From Myroides injenensis M09-0166 (GTDB taxonomy: Bacteria; Bacteroidota; Bacteroidia; Flavobacteriales; Flavobacteriaceae), in the NCBI RefSeq assembly GCF_000246945.1, contig NZ_BAEX01000021.1, forward strand, positions 1 through 40,973: a DNA stretch of 40,973 nt, given 5' to 3'. Shown piece by piece: positions 8,641 through 16,559 of the stretch. The notes under the pieces were generated by a model. The model was given only the letters and a program-made list of their open reading frames with translations, searched no databases and was not told the origin of the DNA. The translations under genes were made by a program, and so were the position numbers. Position 1 is the first letter of the stretch. Each line of letters begins with the position of its first letter.

Positions 8641-9405
8641 TTGAAAGTATATTTTTTAGGAACAGGTACCTCTCAAGGAATCCCTATTATTGGAATTGAT
8701 CACCCCGTAGCATCAAGTGAAGATCCTCGCGATAAAAGATTGCGTACTTCTGTTCTGATTGAGTGGGATGATTTGACTTTATTAATTGATTGTGGTCCCG
8801 ATTTTAGACAGCAGATGCTATCTAATAATTGTAGTTATTTAGATGCTATCTTGTTTACTCATGAACATGCTGATCACATTGCAGGACTCGACGAGATACG
8901 ACCACTTAGTATGTTGCATGGACCACTTCCAATTTATGCATCAGAGCAAGTAATGACAGCTTTAGAAAAGCGATATGAATATATTTTTACTAAAGAGAAT
9001 AGATATCCTGGCGCGCCAGCAGTAGATCCTCATATTATTGAGTCAAACAAAAAATTTGAGATAAAAGGTAAGGTAATTGAACCGATAGATATAATGCATG
9101 GGAAGTTGCCAATTTTTGGTTACCGCATGGGAGATTTGGTTTATATCACGGATGCAAAAACAATAAGCCCAGAGCAAAAAGAGAAAATAAAAGGATGTAA
9201 GGTTTTAATAGTTAATGCATTGAGAATTAAAGATCATCCTACACATTTTACGTTACAGGAAGCACTTGATTTCATTGAAGAAATAAAACCTGAGCAATCT
9301 TATCTTATTCATATTGCTCAAGATTTAGGTTTTCATGCAGAAATAGAAAAAATCTTACCGAAAGACGTATATTTGGCGTACGATAATTTGCGAATAGAAT
9401 TTTAA
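8641..9405 (+). CDS. PhnP-like metallo-beta-lactamase-fold hydrolase
   Basis: Cytosolic MBL-fold phosphodiesterase-like hydrolase of 254 residues. Visible: the N-terminal FLGTGTSQGIP strand-loop typical of PhnP/RNase Z-like proteins, LIDCGPDFRQQ at about 48-57, the metal-binding THEHADH motif at 73-79 (HxHxDH), and later the ligands GxxVYITDAK (about 165-173) and LIHIAQDLGFH (about 222-232). The substrate is unknown; PhnP itself cleaves cyclic ribose phosphates, but no phosphonate genes are nearby. The start is TTG: the only upstream ATG (8636) is out of frame and the promoter box is directly upstream. It is followed after 14 bases by a membrane-anchored protein, so probably first in an operon. 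Confidence 0.88.
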   Translation: MKVYFLGTGTSQGIPIIGIDHPVASSEDPRDKRLRTSVLIEWDDLTLLIDCGPDFRQQMLSNNCSYLDAILFTHEHADHIAGLDEIRPLSMLHGPLPIYASEQVMTALEKRYEYIFTKENRYPGAPAVDPHIIESNKKFEIKGKVIEPIDIMHGKLPIFGYRMGDLVYITDAKTISPEQKEKIKGCKVLIVNALRIKDHPTHFTLQEALDFIEEIKPEQSYLIHIAQDLGFHAEIEKILPKDVYLAYDNLRIEF

Positions 9406-9419
9406 TTTTACCCCAAAAT

Positions 9420-9914
9420 ATGAGACATAAAGCTTTTTTTTACTTATTTTTATTTTCACTTTTGATTCTTGTGTTACTATATGCGAGTAATAATAATATG
9501 TATAAAGTGGAAGAGAAGAAGGTAGCAGTAGCCCACAAGAGAATAGAAGTTGTAAGAGATTCTTTAAAAAGTGCTGTGGCAGATTTAAGAGAAGCACAAT
9601 ACTTTACATTGGATTATAACGACGATGCACAAGAATATTTTGATTACAAAACAATTGATGCAGATGTAAAGCGTATTCGCGAAGAGATTTTGGCATTAAA
9701 CCATCAAGCAGAAGGAAATTCGCTAGTACCTTATGGCGTTATCAATGGAGATAAATGTATTATTAATAAGATTGAAATCTTAAATCATCGTTGGATAATT
9801 GCAGATTTCTATGCTGGCGATATTCATGGAGAAGTATTGATTAAGTATTTCTATTATGGTGATAAGGCTACAGAATTTAAAACGCTAGATACAGTATTGT
9901 ATCCTAAGAAATAA
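9420..9914 (+). CDS. Membrane-anchored hypothetical protein, 164 residues
   Basis: No family recognised with confidence. One N-terminal membrane helix (about 5-22, FFYLFLFSLLILVLLYAS) is followed by a coiled-coil-like charged stretch (about 28-60) and a C-terminal beta-rich part (about 100-160, IINKIEILNHRWIIADFYAGDIHGEVLIKYFYY). The helix probably anchors it in the inner membrane with the rest in the periplasm. It lies 14 bases after the MBL hydrolase gene and 27 before a lipoprotein gene, all on the plus strand, so the three probably form one operon ending at the terminator near 10484. The function is open. Confidence 0.8.
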   Translation: MRHKAFFYLFLFSLLILVLLYASNNNMYKVEEKKVAVAHKRIEVVRDSLKSAVADLREAQYFTLDYNDDAQEYFDYKTIDADVKRIREEILALNHQAEGNSLVPYGVINGDKCIINKIEILNHRWIIADFYAGDIHGEVLIKYFYYGDKATEFKTLDTVLYPKK

Positions 9915-9941
9915 TATTTTTTAATTTAATATAGATACTCT

Positions 9942-10469
9942 ATGAGTAAGTTAGTTAGCTTTTTAGTCATAATAGCTTTGTTTTTTAGCTCTTGTGATTT
10001 TATATTAAAAGATAATGTAAAGGGCAAGGATACTGATATCGTTACCACTGACGGAAGTACTACGATAGTAGGAGAAGAAGATAACTTTGGATGCACTATT
10101 TCCGCTGGATATCGTTGGAGTAAATTAAAATCAGCGTGCATACGTCCGTTTGAAGAAGGCTTTCGATTAAACCCAATAAACAGTATAGATTCTTTTGAAG
10201 AACAAAATGATATTGATAGTAATGGGATAAGTTGTTTTGTAATTCTTTCAGGAGATGAAAAAAAGGCTGAAATATTCTTACCTAATAAAGATGAAAGTAT
10301 CTTACTTGAGAAAAAGAATTTAAAAGGTGTTTTAAGTAATGAAGGTTGGGAATTAGATATTCGTAAAGACTTTGTTTTGAAACGTAAGGGAGAAGTTGCA
10401 TATACGGCTGCAAGAGCCATTGATCTAAGGATAATTAACTCTGATCAAGAAATGACTGATGAAGAATAG
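9942..10469 (+). CDS. Predicted lipoprotein, 175 residues
   Basis: N-terminal lipoprotein signal: short Lys-bearing start, hydrophobic core LVSFLVIIALFF, and lipobox-like FSSC with the cysteine at about residue 18. The mature protein is acidic and has three further cysteines (in DNFGCTISAGYRW, KSACIRP and GISCFVILSG), unusual for a Bacteroidota lipoprotein and compatible with one disulfide plus one free thiol. No domain is recognised. It is last in the probable operon with the MBL hydrolase and the membrane-anchored protein, and is followed within 20 bases by a strong terminator. The antisense ORF over the same span is a shadow. Confidence 0.78.
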   Translation: MSKLVSFLVIIALFFSSCDFILKDNVKGKDTDIVTTDGSTTIVGEEDNFGCTISAGYRWSKLKSACIRPFEEGFRLNPINSIDSFEEQNDIDSNGISCFVILSGDEKKAEIFLPNKDESILLEKKNLKGVLSNEGWELDIRKDFVLKRKGEVAYTAARAIDLRIINSDQEMTDEE

Positions 10470-10483
10470 TATTTTACACAAGT

Positions 10484-10527
10484 ATATAGAAAAGGGGCTG
10501 TCAATTTTGACAGCCCCTTTTCTATAT
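10484..10527. terminator. Bidirectional terminator
   Basis: A very long inverted repeat (about 20 bp, ATATAGAAAAGGGGCTGTCA and its complement) with a GC-rich centre between convergent genes. It serves both the lipoprotein operon and the esterase operon. Confidence 0.88.
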
Positions 10528-10545
10528 GTAATAGTTGTTGTATAA

Positions 10546-11196
10546 CTATTTTTCTAAAAACAGTTTGAAATCTCTAAAGTTAAGAGGGTGGACTCCATGA
10601 CCGACAGGGTATTCTTTATACTCATGTTCAATATTTAAACTTTTTAGAATAGTAGGTGTTTGTCTTGCCCAATCTACTGGTATAACTTGGTCAACAGTTC
10701 CGTGAGAAGCAAACATTTTAAGTTTTGAAAAGTCATTTTGATTGTAATTTTCTGCAATTATTTTATCATTGAAATAACCGCTTAGAGCTACTACTTTATT
10801 AACTTTTTCAGGATAAGATAATGCTATTGCATAACTAAGTATCGCTCCTTGACTAAAACCAACTAAGTTTATATTATCTGGATCAATTGGATATTTCTTG
10901 ATTAATTCGTCAATAAACTTAACAATTAGTTCTCTTGATTCTATTGCTTGATTATCGTCTGAGAATTTATTTGCATCAGCATCAAAGTGTATTGCATACC
11001 ATGCATATCCATAAGGTGGTACGGTGTAGGGAGCTTGAACTGATACAATATAATATTCATCTGATAATTCTGAAGCAAAAGAGAATAAATCCTCTTCATT
11101 ACTACCATATCCATGAAGTAGTAATATTAAGGGATTTTTGTCTTTAATTACTTTAGGCTCTTGTATTAAATACGAAAGTGATAATGATGTTTCCAT
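10546..11196 (-). CDS. Phospholipase/carboxylesterase-family serine hydrolase
   Basis: Alpha/beta hydrolase of 216 residues close to bacterial carboxylesterase/phospholipase (YpfH/EstB-like) enzymes. Visible: oxyanion region LLLHGYGSNEEDL (about 25-37), nucleophile elbow GFSQG with Ser115, Asp169 in HGTVDQVIP, and His200 in PVGHGVHP, giving a complete triad. There is no signal peptide, so it is cytosolic. It likely acts on short acyl esters; the real substrate is unknown. It is the third gene of a tight minus-strand operon (6 bases after the DUF4870-like gene) with the dihydroorotase-like gene first, and ends at the bidirectional terminator. Confidence 0.88.
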   Translation of the reverse strand: METSLSLSYLIQEPKVIKDKNPLILLLHGYGSNEEDLFSFASELSDEYYIVSVQAPYTVPPYGYAWYAIHFDADANKFSDDNQAIESRELIVKFIDELIKKYPIDPDNINLVGFSQGAILSYAIALSYPEKVNKVVALSGYFNDKIIAENYNQNDFSKLKMFASHGTVDQVIPVDWARQTPTILKSLNIEHEYKEYPVGHGVHPLNFRDFKLFLEK

Positions 11197-11202
11197 AATT
11201 TA

Positions 11203-11547
11203 TTAAGCTGATATTTTGTCAAACCATTTTTGGAAATATACGCCAATTTTTGGTAATGGTTTTATTTCTCCATTTACTGCACCCAAAAAACTATAGATCC
11301 ATAGAATAAAGAAACAAATGTAAAATGGTATAGTTACTAACCAAGTATCAGTTATCCCAATAAAATAAGCTAGCATATAAAATAAGATATGTATACCAAA
11401 GGTTTGTTTAATATAAAAACCTGCAAATTTATTTTTAGGATCTAGATTCATAAATATGGCAACTAAACAACCAATGATTGTTAGGTGAGATAGGATTGCC
11501 ATTGTTTTTCCTGTCTCAATTTCTCTTTCGTTAAAAGTCTTCAGCAT
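11203..11547 (-). CDS. Small membrane protein, DUF4870-like
   Basis: A 114-residue inner-membrane protein with about three hydrophobic segments (about 15-34, 48-68, 70-92). The pattern ETGKTMAILSHLTIIGCLVAIFMN followed by a conserved-looking NKFAGFYIKQTFGIHI and an IYSFLGAVNGEIKPLP tail resembles DUF4870/Tic20-like small membrane proteins. No function is established. It sits between the dihydroorotase-like gene (17-base gap) and the esterase gene (6-base gap), so it is in their operon. Membrane location is well supported; the family assignment is moderate. Confidence 0.8.
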   Translation of the reverse strand: MLKTFNEREIETGKTMAILSHLTIIGCLVAIFMNLDPKNKFAGFYIKQTFGIHILFYMLAYFIGITDTWLVTIPFYICFFILWIYSFLGAVNGEIKPLPKIGVYFQKWFDKISA

Positions 11548-11564
11548 ATTAAAATTAATTATTT

Positions 11565-12821
11565 TTATTCGTTAATGGTTGCTTTATCACCATTAAGAGT
11601 CCCGTAAACTCTTCCTTTCATTTTATGGTTTAAAAAAGCAGAGTTTTTAGATTTAGACAATATATTGTTTTTCTTAAACACCCATTCATTTTTAGGTGAA
11701 AATAGAGTAATATTAGCTTTATTACCTTCAGCAATAGAAGTAGTTTCTATATTAAGAATTTCTCTTGCTTTAGTTAGTTTATCAATAATCACTTCTAGTG
11801 GTAACACTGTTGCTAATGCTCCGAAAGCTGATTCTAGACCAATTGTACCAAAAGTAGCTTGATCAAATTCTAGTTTTTTGTGTTCAATATCAAGAGGATT
11901 GTGTTCTGAAGTAATGCAATCTATAGTTCCGTCAATAACGCCATTTATTAAAGCTTGTCTATTTGCTTCATCTCGTAGAGGTGGTAGAACTTTGTGACGT
12001 GTATCGAAATCGTTTAAGACTTCATCAGTCATCGTTAAATGGTGTACAGTAACGCTGCATGTTACATTTAAGCCTTTCTGTTTAGCTTGTCTAATTAAAT
12101 CCACTGAGGCTGCAGTAGAAATAGTAGGGATATGCATTTTTCCTCCAGTATATTCAAGAAGGAATAAGTTTCTTGCTACTTGTAAGTCTTCGGCTAATGC
12201 AGGAATACCTTTTAAACCTAATTTAGTGGCTTCTATGCCTTCATTAGCAACTCCTTTTCCTTTGATGCTTTTATCTTGTGAAAAGGCAATAACAAGCCCG
12301 TCAAAATCTTGTACATATTGTAAGGCTATTTTAAGAACATTAGCATTGTCTATTGATTTTTTATAATCTCCAAAAGCAACTGCTCCTGCATTTTTCATAT
12401 CATATAACTCAGCTAAATCATTTCCTTCAGATTTAACGGTTAATGCACCTATAGGAAAAACTTGGGTAGTAGCCCCAAAAGCTTTTTGCTTTATAAAACT
12501 TACAATACTTTGATTGTCGGTTAGTGGGTGATTATTAGGCTCCACCGCTACTTGTGTAAAACCACTTTTTGCAGCGACTTGTAAACCGTGTGCGATGGTT
12601 TCTCTGTCTTCATATCCTGGTTCGCCTAAACAAACTGAACTATCAATCCATCCTTGTGATAGGTGTAAATCATCAAATGATAACTCTTGAAAACCTGCAG
12701 GTGTTTCAATCTTGTCAGCTATACTTTTAATGATACCATTTTCAATTAATAGATCAACAGTTTTGTTGTTAAATGCACTTGTTGCATCAATGACTTTTGC
12801 GGATTTTAAAATGATGTTCAT
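11565..12821 (-). CDS. Dihydroorotase-like amidohydrolase lacking metal ligands
   Basis: A 418-residue amidohydrolase-fold protein aligning along its length with class I dihydroorotases (pyrimidine synthesis). The catalytic signature is degenerate: the usual DxHxHxR metal and substrate motif reads D60-SSVCLG, so both histidines and the arginine are replaced (S62, C64, G66). The later HxxH-type pair reads H230-IPT, and the usual TDHAP is SEHNP (E306). The fold-defining parts, including EPGYEDRET, AAKSGFTQVAVEPN and VHHLTMTDE, remain. It is therefore probably a pseudoenzyme or an altered enzyme rather than the working PyrC, which should be encoded elsewhere. Inactive dihydroorotases that scaffold aspartate transcarbamoylase are known in other bacteria, but no pyrB is nearby. 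First gene of an operon with a promoter box at 12865. Confidence 0.85.
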   Translation of the reverse strand: MNIILKSAKVIDATSAFNNKTVDLLIENGIIKSIADKIETPAGFQELSFDDLHLSQGWIDSSVCLGEPGYEDRETIAHGLQVAAKSGFTQVAVEPNNHPLTDNQSIVSFIKQKAFGATTQVFPIGALTVKSEGNDLAELYDMKNAGAVAFGDYKKSIDNANVLKIALQYVQDFDGLVIAFSQDKSIKGKGVANEGIEATKLGLKGIPALAEDLQVARNLFLLEYTGGKMHIPTISTAASVDLIRQAKQKGLNVTCSVTVHHLTMTDEVLNDFDTRHKVLPPLRDEANRQALINGVIDGTIDCITSEHNPLDIEHKKLEFDQATFGTIGLESAFGALATVLPLEVIIDKLTKAREILNIETTSIAEGNKANITLFSPKNEWVFKKNNILSKSKNSAFLNHKMKGRVYGTLNGDKATINE

Positions 12822-12864
12822 TTTTCGTGAAGTAGTTTAAAAATTGATGTGTTGTTATGTTGTA

Positions 12865-12872
12865 CAAAAATA
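12865..12872 (-). promoter_or_regulatory. Candidate -7 box, dihydroorotase-like operon
   Basis: TATTTTTG on the minus strand, 43 bases before the ATG at 12821. The operon would run down to the terminator at 10484-10527. Confidence 0.5.
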
Positions 12873-12929
12873 CTTTTATTTTCTAAAATTTCTAAAAGAA
12901 AGAGTAGGGGATAAACAAAAAAATACATC

Positions 12930-13688
12930 CTAATTAGAGGATGTATTCTTTTTCTGTGAGGTCAATACCTTTGAATTGTTGAAACAGTCATTTAAAGCTT
13001 GATAGATTTGAAAGTCTGTCGCTGTATAAATAAATTTATCGCTATAACTACAATTCTGTAAAGATTTGACTATATCTTCTCTAGTAATATCTAATAGACC
13101 GCAGACTATTTCACGATCATACCTTGTCTGCATTAAAGCAATCATATTTTGATCTTCCTTAATAGCTTCAATCTTTTTTAGTTTCTTGTCTTTTCCTTTA
13201 AATAAATTATAGACTAAATCCACTGGACTAAAGAAATTGCCCATTGATGTTCCGTAATAGGGAGTTTGATTACGCTTGTAGAAATCAAACTGCATCTTAT
13301 CATTAAGCTCAATTAATTTTGTGTCTACTTGTAGATAACCTGTCAAATTGAATTTTTTGATGAATATCTCATCTAATTCAATTGATTGCTCGTTTAAGTA
13401 AACTTTTAAATTCTCGTTGCTAAGCCAGTCATTAGTTACTTTCAGTTTGATAGGTGTATATCCTGGCGACGAAAAGTGAATAGAATCGTTTAAAGCAGCT
13501 TCAATAGTAAAGGTACCATCCCTTTTACTAACAGTAGCTTTAACTTTAGTAAGGTTTATAATATTAACATCATCCACAGGTAGGAATGATTTGTCATTCA
13601 TTATTGTTCCTTTTACTTCTTTTTTATCTTGCGCAGTTGCACAGAATGTAGAAAGGAGTAAAAACAAAAAAACTGTAAAATTTCTCAT
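12930..13688 (-). CDS. Secreted carboxypeptidase-regulatory-like domain protein
   Basis: A 252-residue exported protein. The signal peptide is about 1-19 (RNFTVFLFLLLSTFCATAQ), with a likely cleavage after AQ. Residues about 22-95 form a CarboxypepD_reg-like beta-sandwich, recognisable from KGTIMNDKSFLPVDDVNIINLTKVKATVSKRDGTFTI in the region 24-62, as seen at the N-terminus of many TonB-dependent receptors. The rest (about 110-252) is not recognised. There is no lipobox, so it is periplasmic or cell-surface. It is a single-gene unit on the minus strand downstream of the DEAD-box gene, about 70 bases apart. The function is unknown. Confidence 0.82.
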   Translation of the reverse strand: MRNFTVFLFLLLSTFCATAQDKKEVKGTIMNDKSFLPVDDVNIINLTKVKATVSKRDGTFTIEAALNDSIHFSSPGYTPIKLKVTNDWLSNENLKVYLNEQSIELDEIFIKKFNLTGYLQVDTKLIELNDKMQFDFYKRNQTPYYGTSMGNFFSPVDLVYNLFKGKDKKLKKIEAIKEDQNMIALMQTRYDREIVCGLLDITREDIVKSLQNCSYSDKFIYTATDFQIYQALNDCFNNSKVLTSQKKNTSSN

Positions 13689-13757
13689 ATTCTTAAGATT
13701 GCCTAAAAATAAAAGATATTTTACAGTTTTAAGTGTTATTTTAAAAAAATTAACAAA

Positions 13758-15617
13758 TTAGTTTCTTCTAGTGTTTGTACGTCTAGATGATCCTCCTTCG
13801 CTACTTCTTCTAGAACCTCTCTCATTACGTGGAGCTCTGCTTCCGCTATCACTACTTCTTCTTTCTCCGCGTCCTTCGCTTCTTCTTTCTCCAGAACCTG
13901 ATCTATTGCTAGATGATCTTCTATCACCACCTCTGTCATTTCTATCACCCCCAAAGCTGCGACTACCACCACCACTTCTTCTATTATGATCACGTCTTCC
14001 AGCGTTTCTTCCTCCGTCATTATTAGAGATTTCAACGTTTACACGACGACCTTCATAAGTTTCATTATTCAAAATCGACATTACTTTTTCAGCGTGTTCT
14101 GCTTCAATATTAAAGAAAGAGAATCCCTCTTTAACGTCAACTTTAAATAAATCATCACGTCCTAAATCTAACGTTTCTCTTAAATAGTCTTTTAAAGACA
14201 TCCAATCTAAGTTGTCTTTTGAACCTAAGTTAATAAAGAAACGTACAGCACCGTCTTTAGGTAATTCACGAGACTCCCCGCGACCTGAAGCTATAGCTGT
14301 TAGATTATTAGCAGGTTTTTGATAGTAATCCAAGAAACGATTAAATTCAACAGAAACTACTTTTCTAATAATTTCATCTTTGTCAAAGTCAGCTAATAAT
14401 TCAGAGATAGCAGGTAAGTAAGTCTCAATAGCTGGATTTACTTCTACATCTTTGATTTTGTTAGCTAAGTGATATAATTGAATCGCACAAATCTCAATAC
14501 CTGAAGGAATTTGTTTCTCTTCAAATTTTGTTTTAATGATTCGTTCGATTTGGTTAATCTTTCTGATTTCACTCTTGGTAATAATCACCATTGAAACTCC
14601 AGATTTACCAGCACGACCAGTACGTCCACTACGGTGAGTGTATGTCTCGATCTCGTCAGGTAGTTGGTAGTTGATTACGTGAGTAATACTGTCTACGTCA
14701 ATACCACGTGCAGCAACGTCAGTTGCTACAAGAAGCTGAATTTGTTTACTTCTGAATGATTTCATTACAGCATCACGTTGCGCTTGAGATAAATCTCCGT
14801 GCAATGCAGCGGCATTGTAACCATCTTCAATTAACTTTTCAGCAATTGCTTGCGTATCTCTTTTTGTTCTACAGAATACTACAGAGAAAATGTCCGGACT
14901 AGCATCAGCTAAACGTTTTAAAGCTAAGTAACGATCTCTCGCACCAACTACATAAAACTCATGGCTAACTGTTGTAGATCCTTGATTTTTGTGTCCAACT
15001 GTAATTTCTTCAGGTGTTTTCATGAATTCTCTTGCTATAGTTGCCACTTCAGCAGGCATTGTAGCAGAGAATAACCAAGTGTCTTTTTCTTCTGGAGTAT
15101 CAGCTAAAATAGCTGTGATATCTTCGTAGAAGCCCATGTTAAGCATTTCGTCTGCTTCATCTAAAACAAGGTATTCGATATTCTTGATATTAACCATACC
15201 TCTGTTGATCATATCTTGCATTCTACCAGGAGTAGCTACAATGATTTGAGCACCACGTTTTATTTCTCTTGCTTGTTCAGTGATACTAGCACCACCGTAT
15301 ATAGCAACAGTATGAAGACCTTTAACGTACTTAGAGTACTGTTTAATTTCGTTTGCTATTTGCAAACATAACTCTCTAGTCGGCGATAAGATAAGCGCTT
15401 GTGTGTTCTTATTAGACACATCTATCTTCTGGATCAAAGGAAAACCAAATGCTGCGGTTTTCCCAGTTCCCGTTTGGGCTAACGCAACAATATCGGTTTT
15501 TTTTTCTAATAGTAAAGGAATCGCCTTTTGTTGGATTTCTGATGGATCTGTAAAACCTAAATCATTAATCGCTGATAAAAGAGATTCGTTTAATCCTAAT
15601 TGTTCGAAATTGTTCAT
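13758..15617 (-). CDS. DEAD-box RNA helicase with RGG/RS-rich tail
   Basis: ATP-dependent RNA helicase of the DeaD/CsdA type, 619 residues. Visible: Q motif (FEQLGLNESL with GFTDPSEIQ), Walker A AQTGTGKT at 47-54, PTREL at about 80, DEAD at 153-156, SAT at 184-186, and ARGIDV and HRSGRTGRAG in the second RecA domain. A DbpA-like RNA-binding domain follows at about 455-535 (VRFFINLGSKDNLDW), then an unstructured tail from about 540 to the end, rich in Arg, Gly and Ser. The probable role is ribosome assembly and cold adaptation, as for CsdA/DbpA; the target is inferred. The tail is low-complexity and produces spurious overlapping ORFs. A TAnnTTTG box lies 20 bases before the start. Confidence 0.95.
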   Translation of the reverse strand: MNNFEQLGLNESLLSAINDLGFTDPSEIQQKAIPLLLEKKTDIVALAQTGTGKTAAFGFPLIQKIDVSNKNTQALILSPTRELCLQIANEIKQYSKYVKGLHTVAIYGGASITEQAREIKRGAQIIVATPGRMQDMINRGMVNIKNIEYLVLDEADEMLNMGFYEDITAILADTPEEKDTWLFSATMPAEVATIAREFMKTPEEITVGHKNQGSTTVSHEFYVVGARDRYLALKRLADASPDIFSVVFCRTKRDTQAIAEKLIEDGYNAAALHGDLSQAQRDAVMKSFRSKQIQLLVATDVAARGIDVDSITHVINYQLPDEIETYTHRSGRTGRAGKSGVSMVIITKSEIRKINQIERIIKTKFEEKQIPSGIEICAIQLYHLANKIKDVEVNPAIETYLPAISELLADFDKDEIIRKVVSVEFNRFLDYYQKPANNLTAIASGRGESRELPKDGAVRFFINLGSKDNLDWMSLKDYLRETLDLGRDDLFKVDVKEGFSFFNIEAEHAEKVMSILNNETYEGRRVNVEISNNDGGRNAGRRDHNRRSGGGSRSFGGDRNDRGGDRRSSSNRSGSGERRSEGRGERRSSDSGSRAPRNERGSRRSSEGGSSRRTNTRRN

Positions 15618-15636
15618 ATAAATATTAAAATAGGTA

Positions 15637-15644
15637 CAAATATA
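15637..15644 (-). promoter_or_regulatory. Candidate -7 box before DEAD-box helicase
   Basis: TATATTTG on the minus strand, 19 bases upstream of the ATG at 15617. Confidence 0.5.
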
Positions 15645-15919
15645 AGTTATTCTTTTTGATGAAATGCTATTTTTTTGTTATTTTTTAAAAATAAGTTAAT
15701 TTTAGTACGTTCTTGTCATCATCATAGGGGGGAAAGTCTTTGATTACTAAGAATATCAAAATTCTTTATATTTGTTTTTTTAATGTTTTTAATTCTTTAT
15801 CTTATGACAATTGTGTCTTGTTTTACAATCAATATATTTTTTAGCTATTCGTTCAATTTATGAGATAGGGGGAGATTTATTTGTATATTTTGATCGATTG
15901 TGAATTAGTCATAATGAAT
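15645..15919. other. Intergenic stretch, no gene seen
   Basis: AT-rich spacer between the DEAD-box promoter and the rdgB terminator. It contains no convincing ORF. The only signals I see are a plus-strand TATATTTG at 15767-15774 and two G runs (15727-15732 and near 15870), discussed as a weak candidate RNA. Confidence 0.5.
15767..15774 (+). promoter_or_regulatory. Orphan -7 box-like sequence
   Basis: TATATTTG on the plus strand with no plus-strand ORF behind it. It could start a short RNA ending at the hairpin 15920-15947, or be a chance match in AT-rich DNA. Confidence 0.25.
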
Positions 15920-15947
15920 AAAAGCTAATGCAGAGACATTAGCTTTT
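15920..15947. terminator. Terminator downstream of rdgB
   Basis: 11-bp perfect stem (AAAAGCTAATG and its complement) with a 6-base loop, just after the rdgB stop. Symmetrical A/T tails allow use on both strands. Confidence 0.7.
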
Positions 15948-15958
15948 AAAAGGGAAAT

Positions 15959-16533
15959 TTATTTTGATAGCAGAAAATCTACCAATTGCTTTACTGCTTT
16001 ACCTCTATGACTTATAGCATTCTTTTCGTTAATACCTATCTCGGCAAATGATTTATCCATGCCATCTGCTATAAAAATGGGATCATAACCAAAACCTTCA
16101 TTGCCTTGTCTATCTTTTAAGATACTGCCGTTTACGATTCCTGTAAAATGATAAGTCTCTCCTTGAAAATGCAGGGTAATAACAGTTTTAAAATTAGCTT
16201 TTCTGTTTTCTTCCTTATTTAATGTAGCTAGGAGTTTATCAATATTAGCGTCGTCATTTTTTTTTCTCCTGCATAGCGGGCAGAATACACACCAGGAGCA
16301 CCATTTAATGCATCTACTTCTAGTCCTGAATCGTCTGCAAAGCAGTCATATCCATAATGTCTTTTAATATAGTCAGCTTTTAAGAGTGCATTACCTTCTA
16401 TAGTATCTGCTGTTTCAGGGATATCTACCATGCAACCGATATCCTCAAGACTTAAAATCTCTATTGTATCGGGTAATTGGTTTTTAATTTCTTTTATTTT
16501 GTTTTTGTTGTTTGATGCGAATACTAATTTCAT
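15959..16533 (-). pseudogene. rdgB: XTP/dITP diphosphatase, frameshifted at an A run
   Basis: RdgB/HAM1 hydrolyses non-canonical purine triphosphates (XTP, dITP) and protects DNA. The first 92 codons ([16 protein letters not shown], then [45 protein letters not shown] region) are typical. The reading frame then breaks in a run of nine A (T run 16257-16265 on the plus strand) and would stop after about 10 further residues. One extra A restores [20 protein letters not shown] and NAISHRGKA to a stop at 15959, giving a normal 191-residue protein. The start is the ATG at 16533, because the longer ORF from 16578 adds residues not seen in the family. It lies 26 bases after recG, so probably the same operon. 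It may be a sequencing indel, a real mutation, or a slippage site. Confidence 0.88.
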
Positions 16534-16559
16534 CTTTATTGTTGTGTATATATTATTGA

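Noticed and set aside
9926-10420. Antisense ORF of 164 residues opposite the lipoprotein gene
   Set aside because: It covers almost exactly the plus-strand lipoprotein, which has a signal peptide, lipobox and operon context. The antisense product has no recognisable feature.
13736-14035. Minus-strand ORF inside the DEAD-box gene tail, 99 residues
   Set aside because: Its Val/Glu-rich composition is what the Arg/Gly/Ser repeat tail of the helicase gives in another frame. It shows no motif and no promoter.
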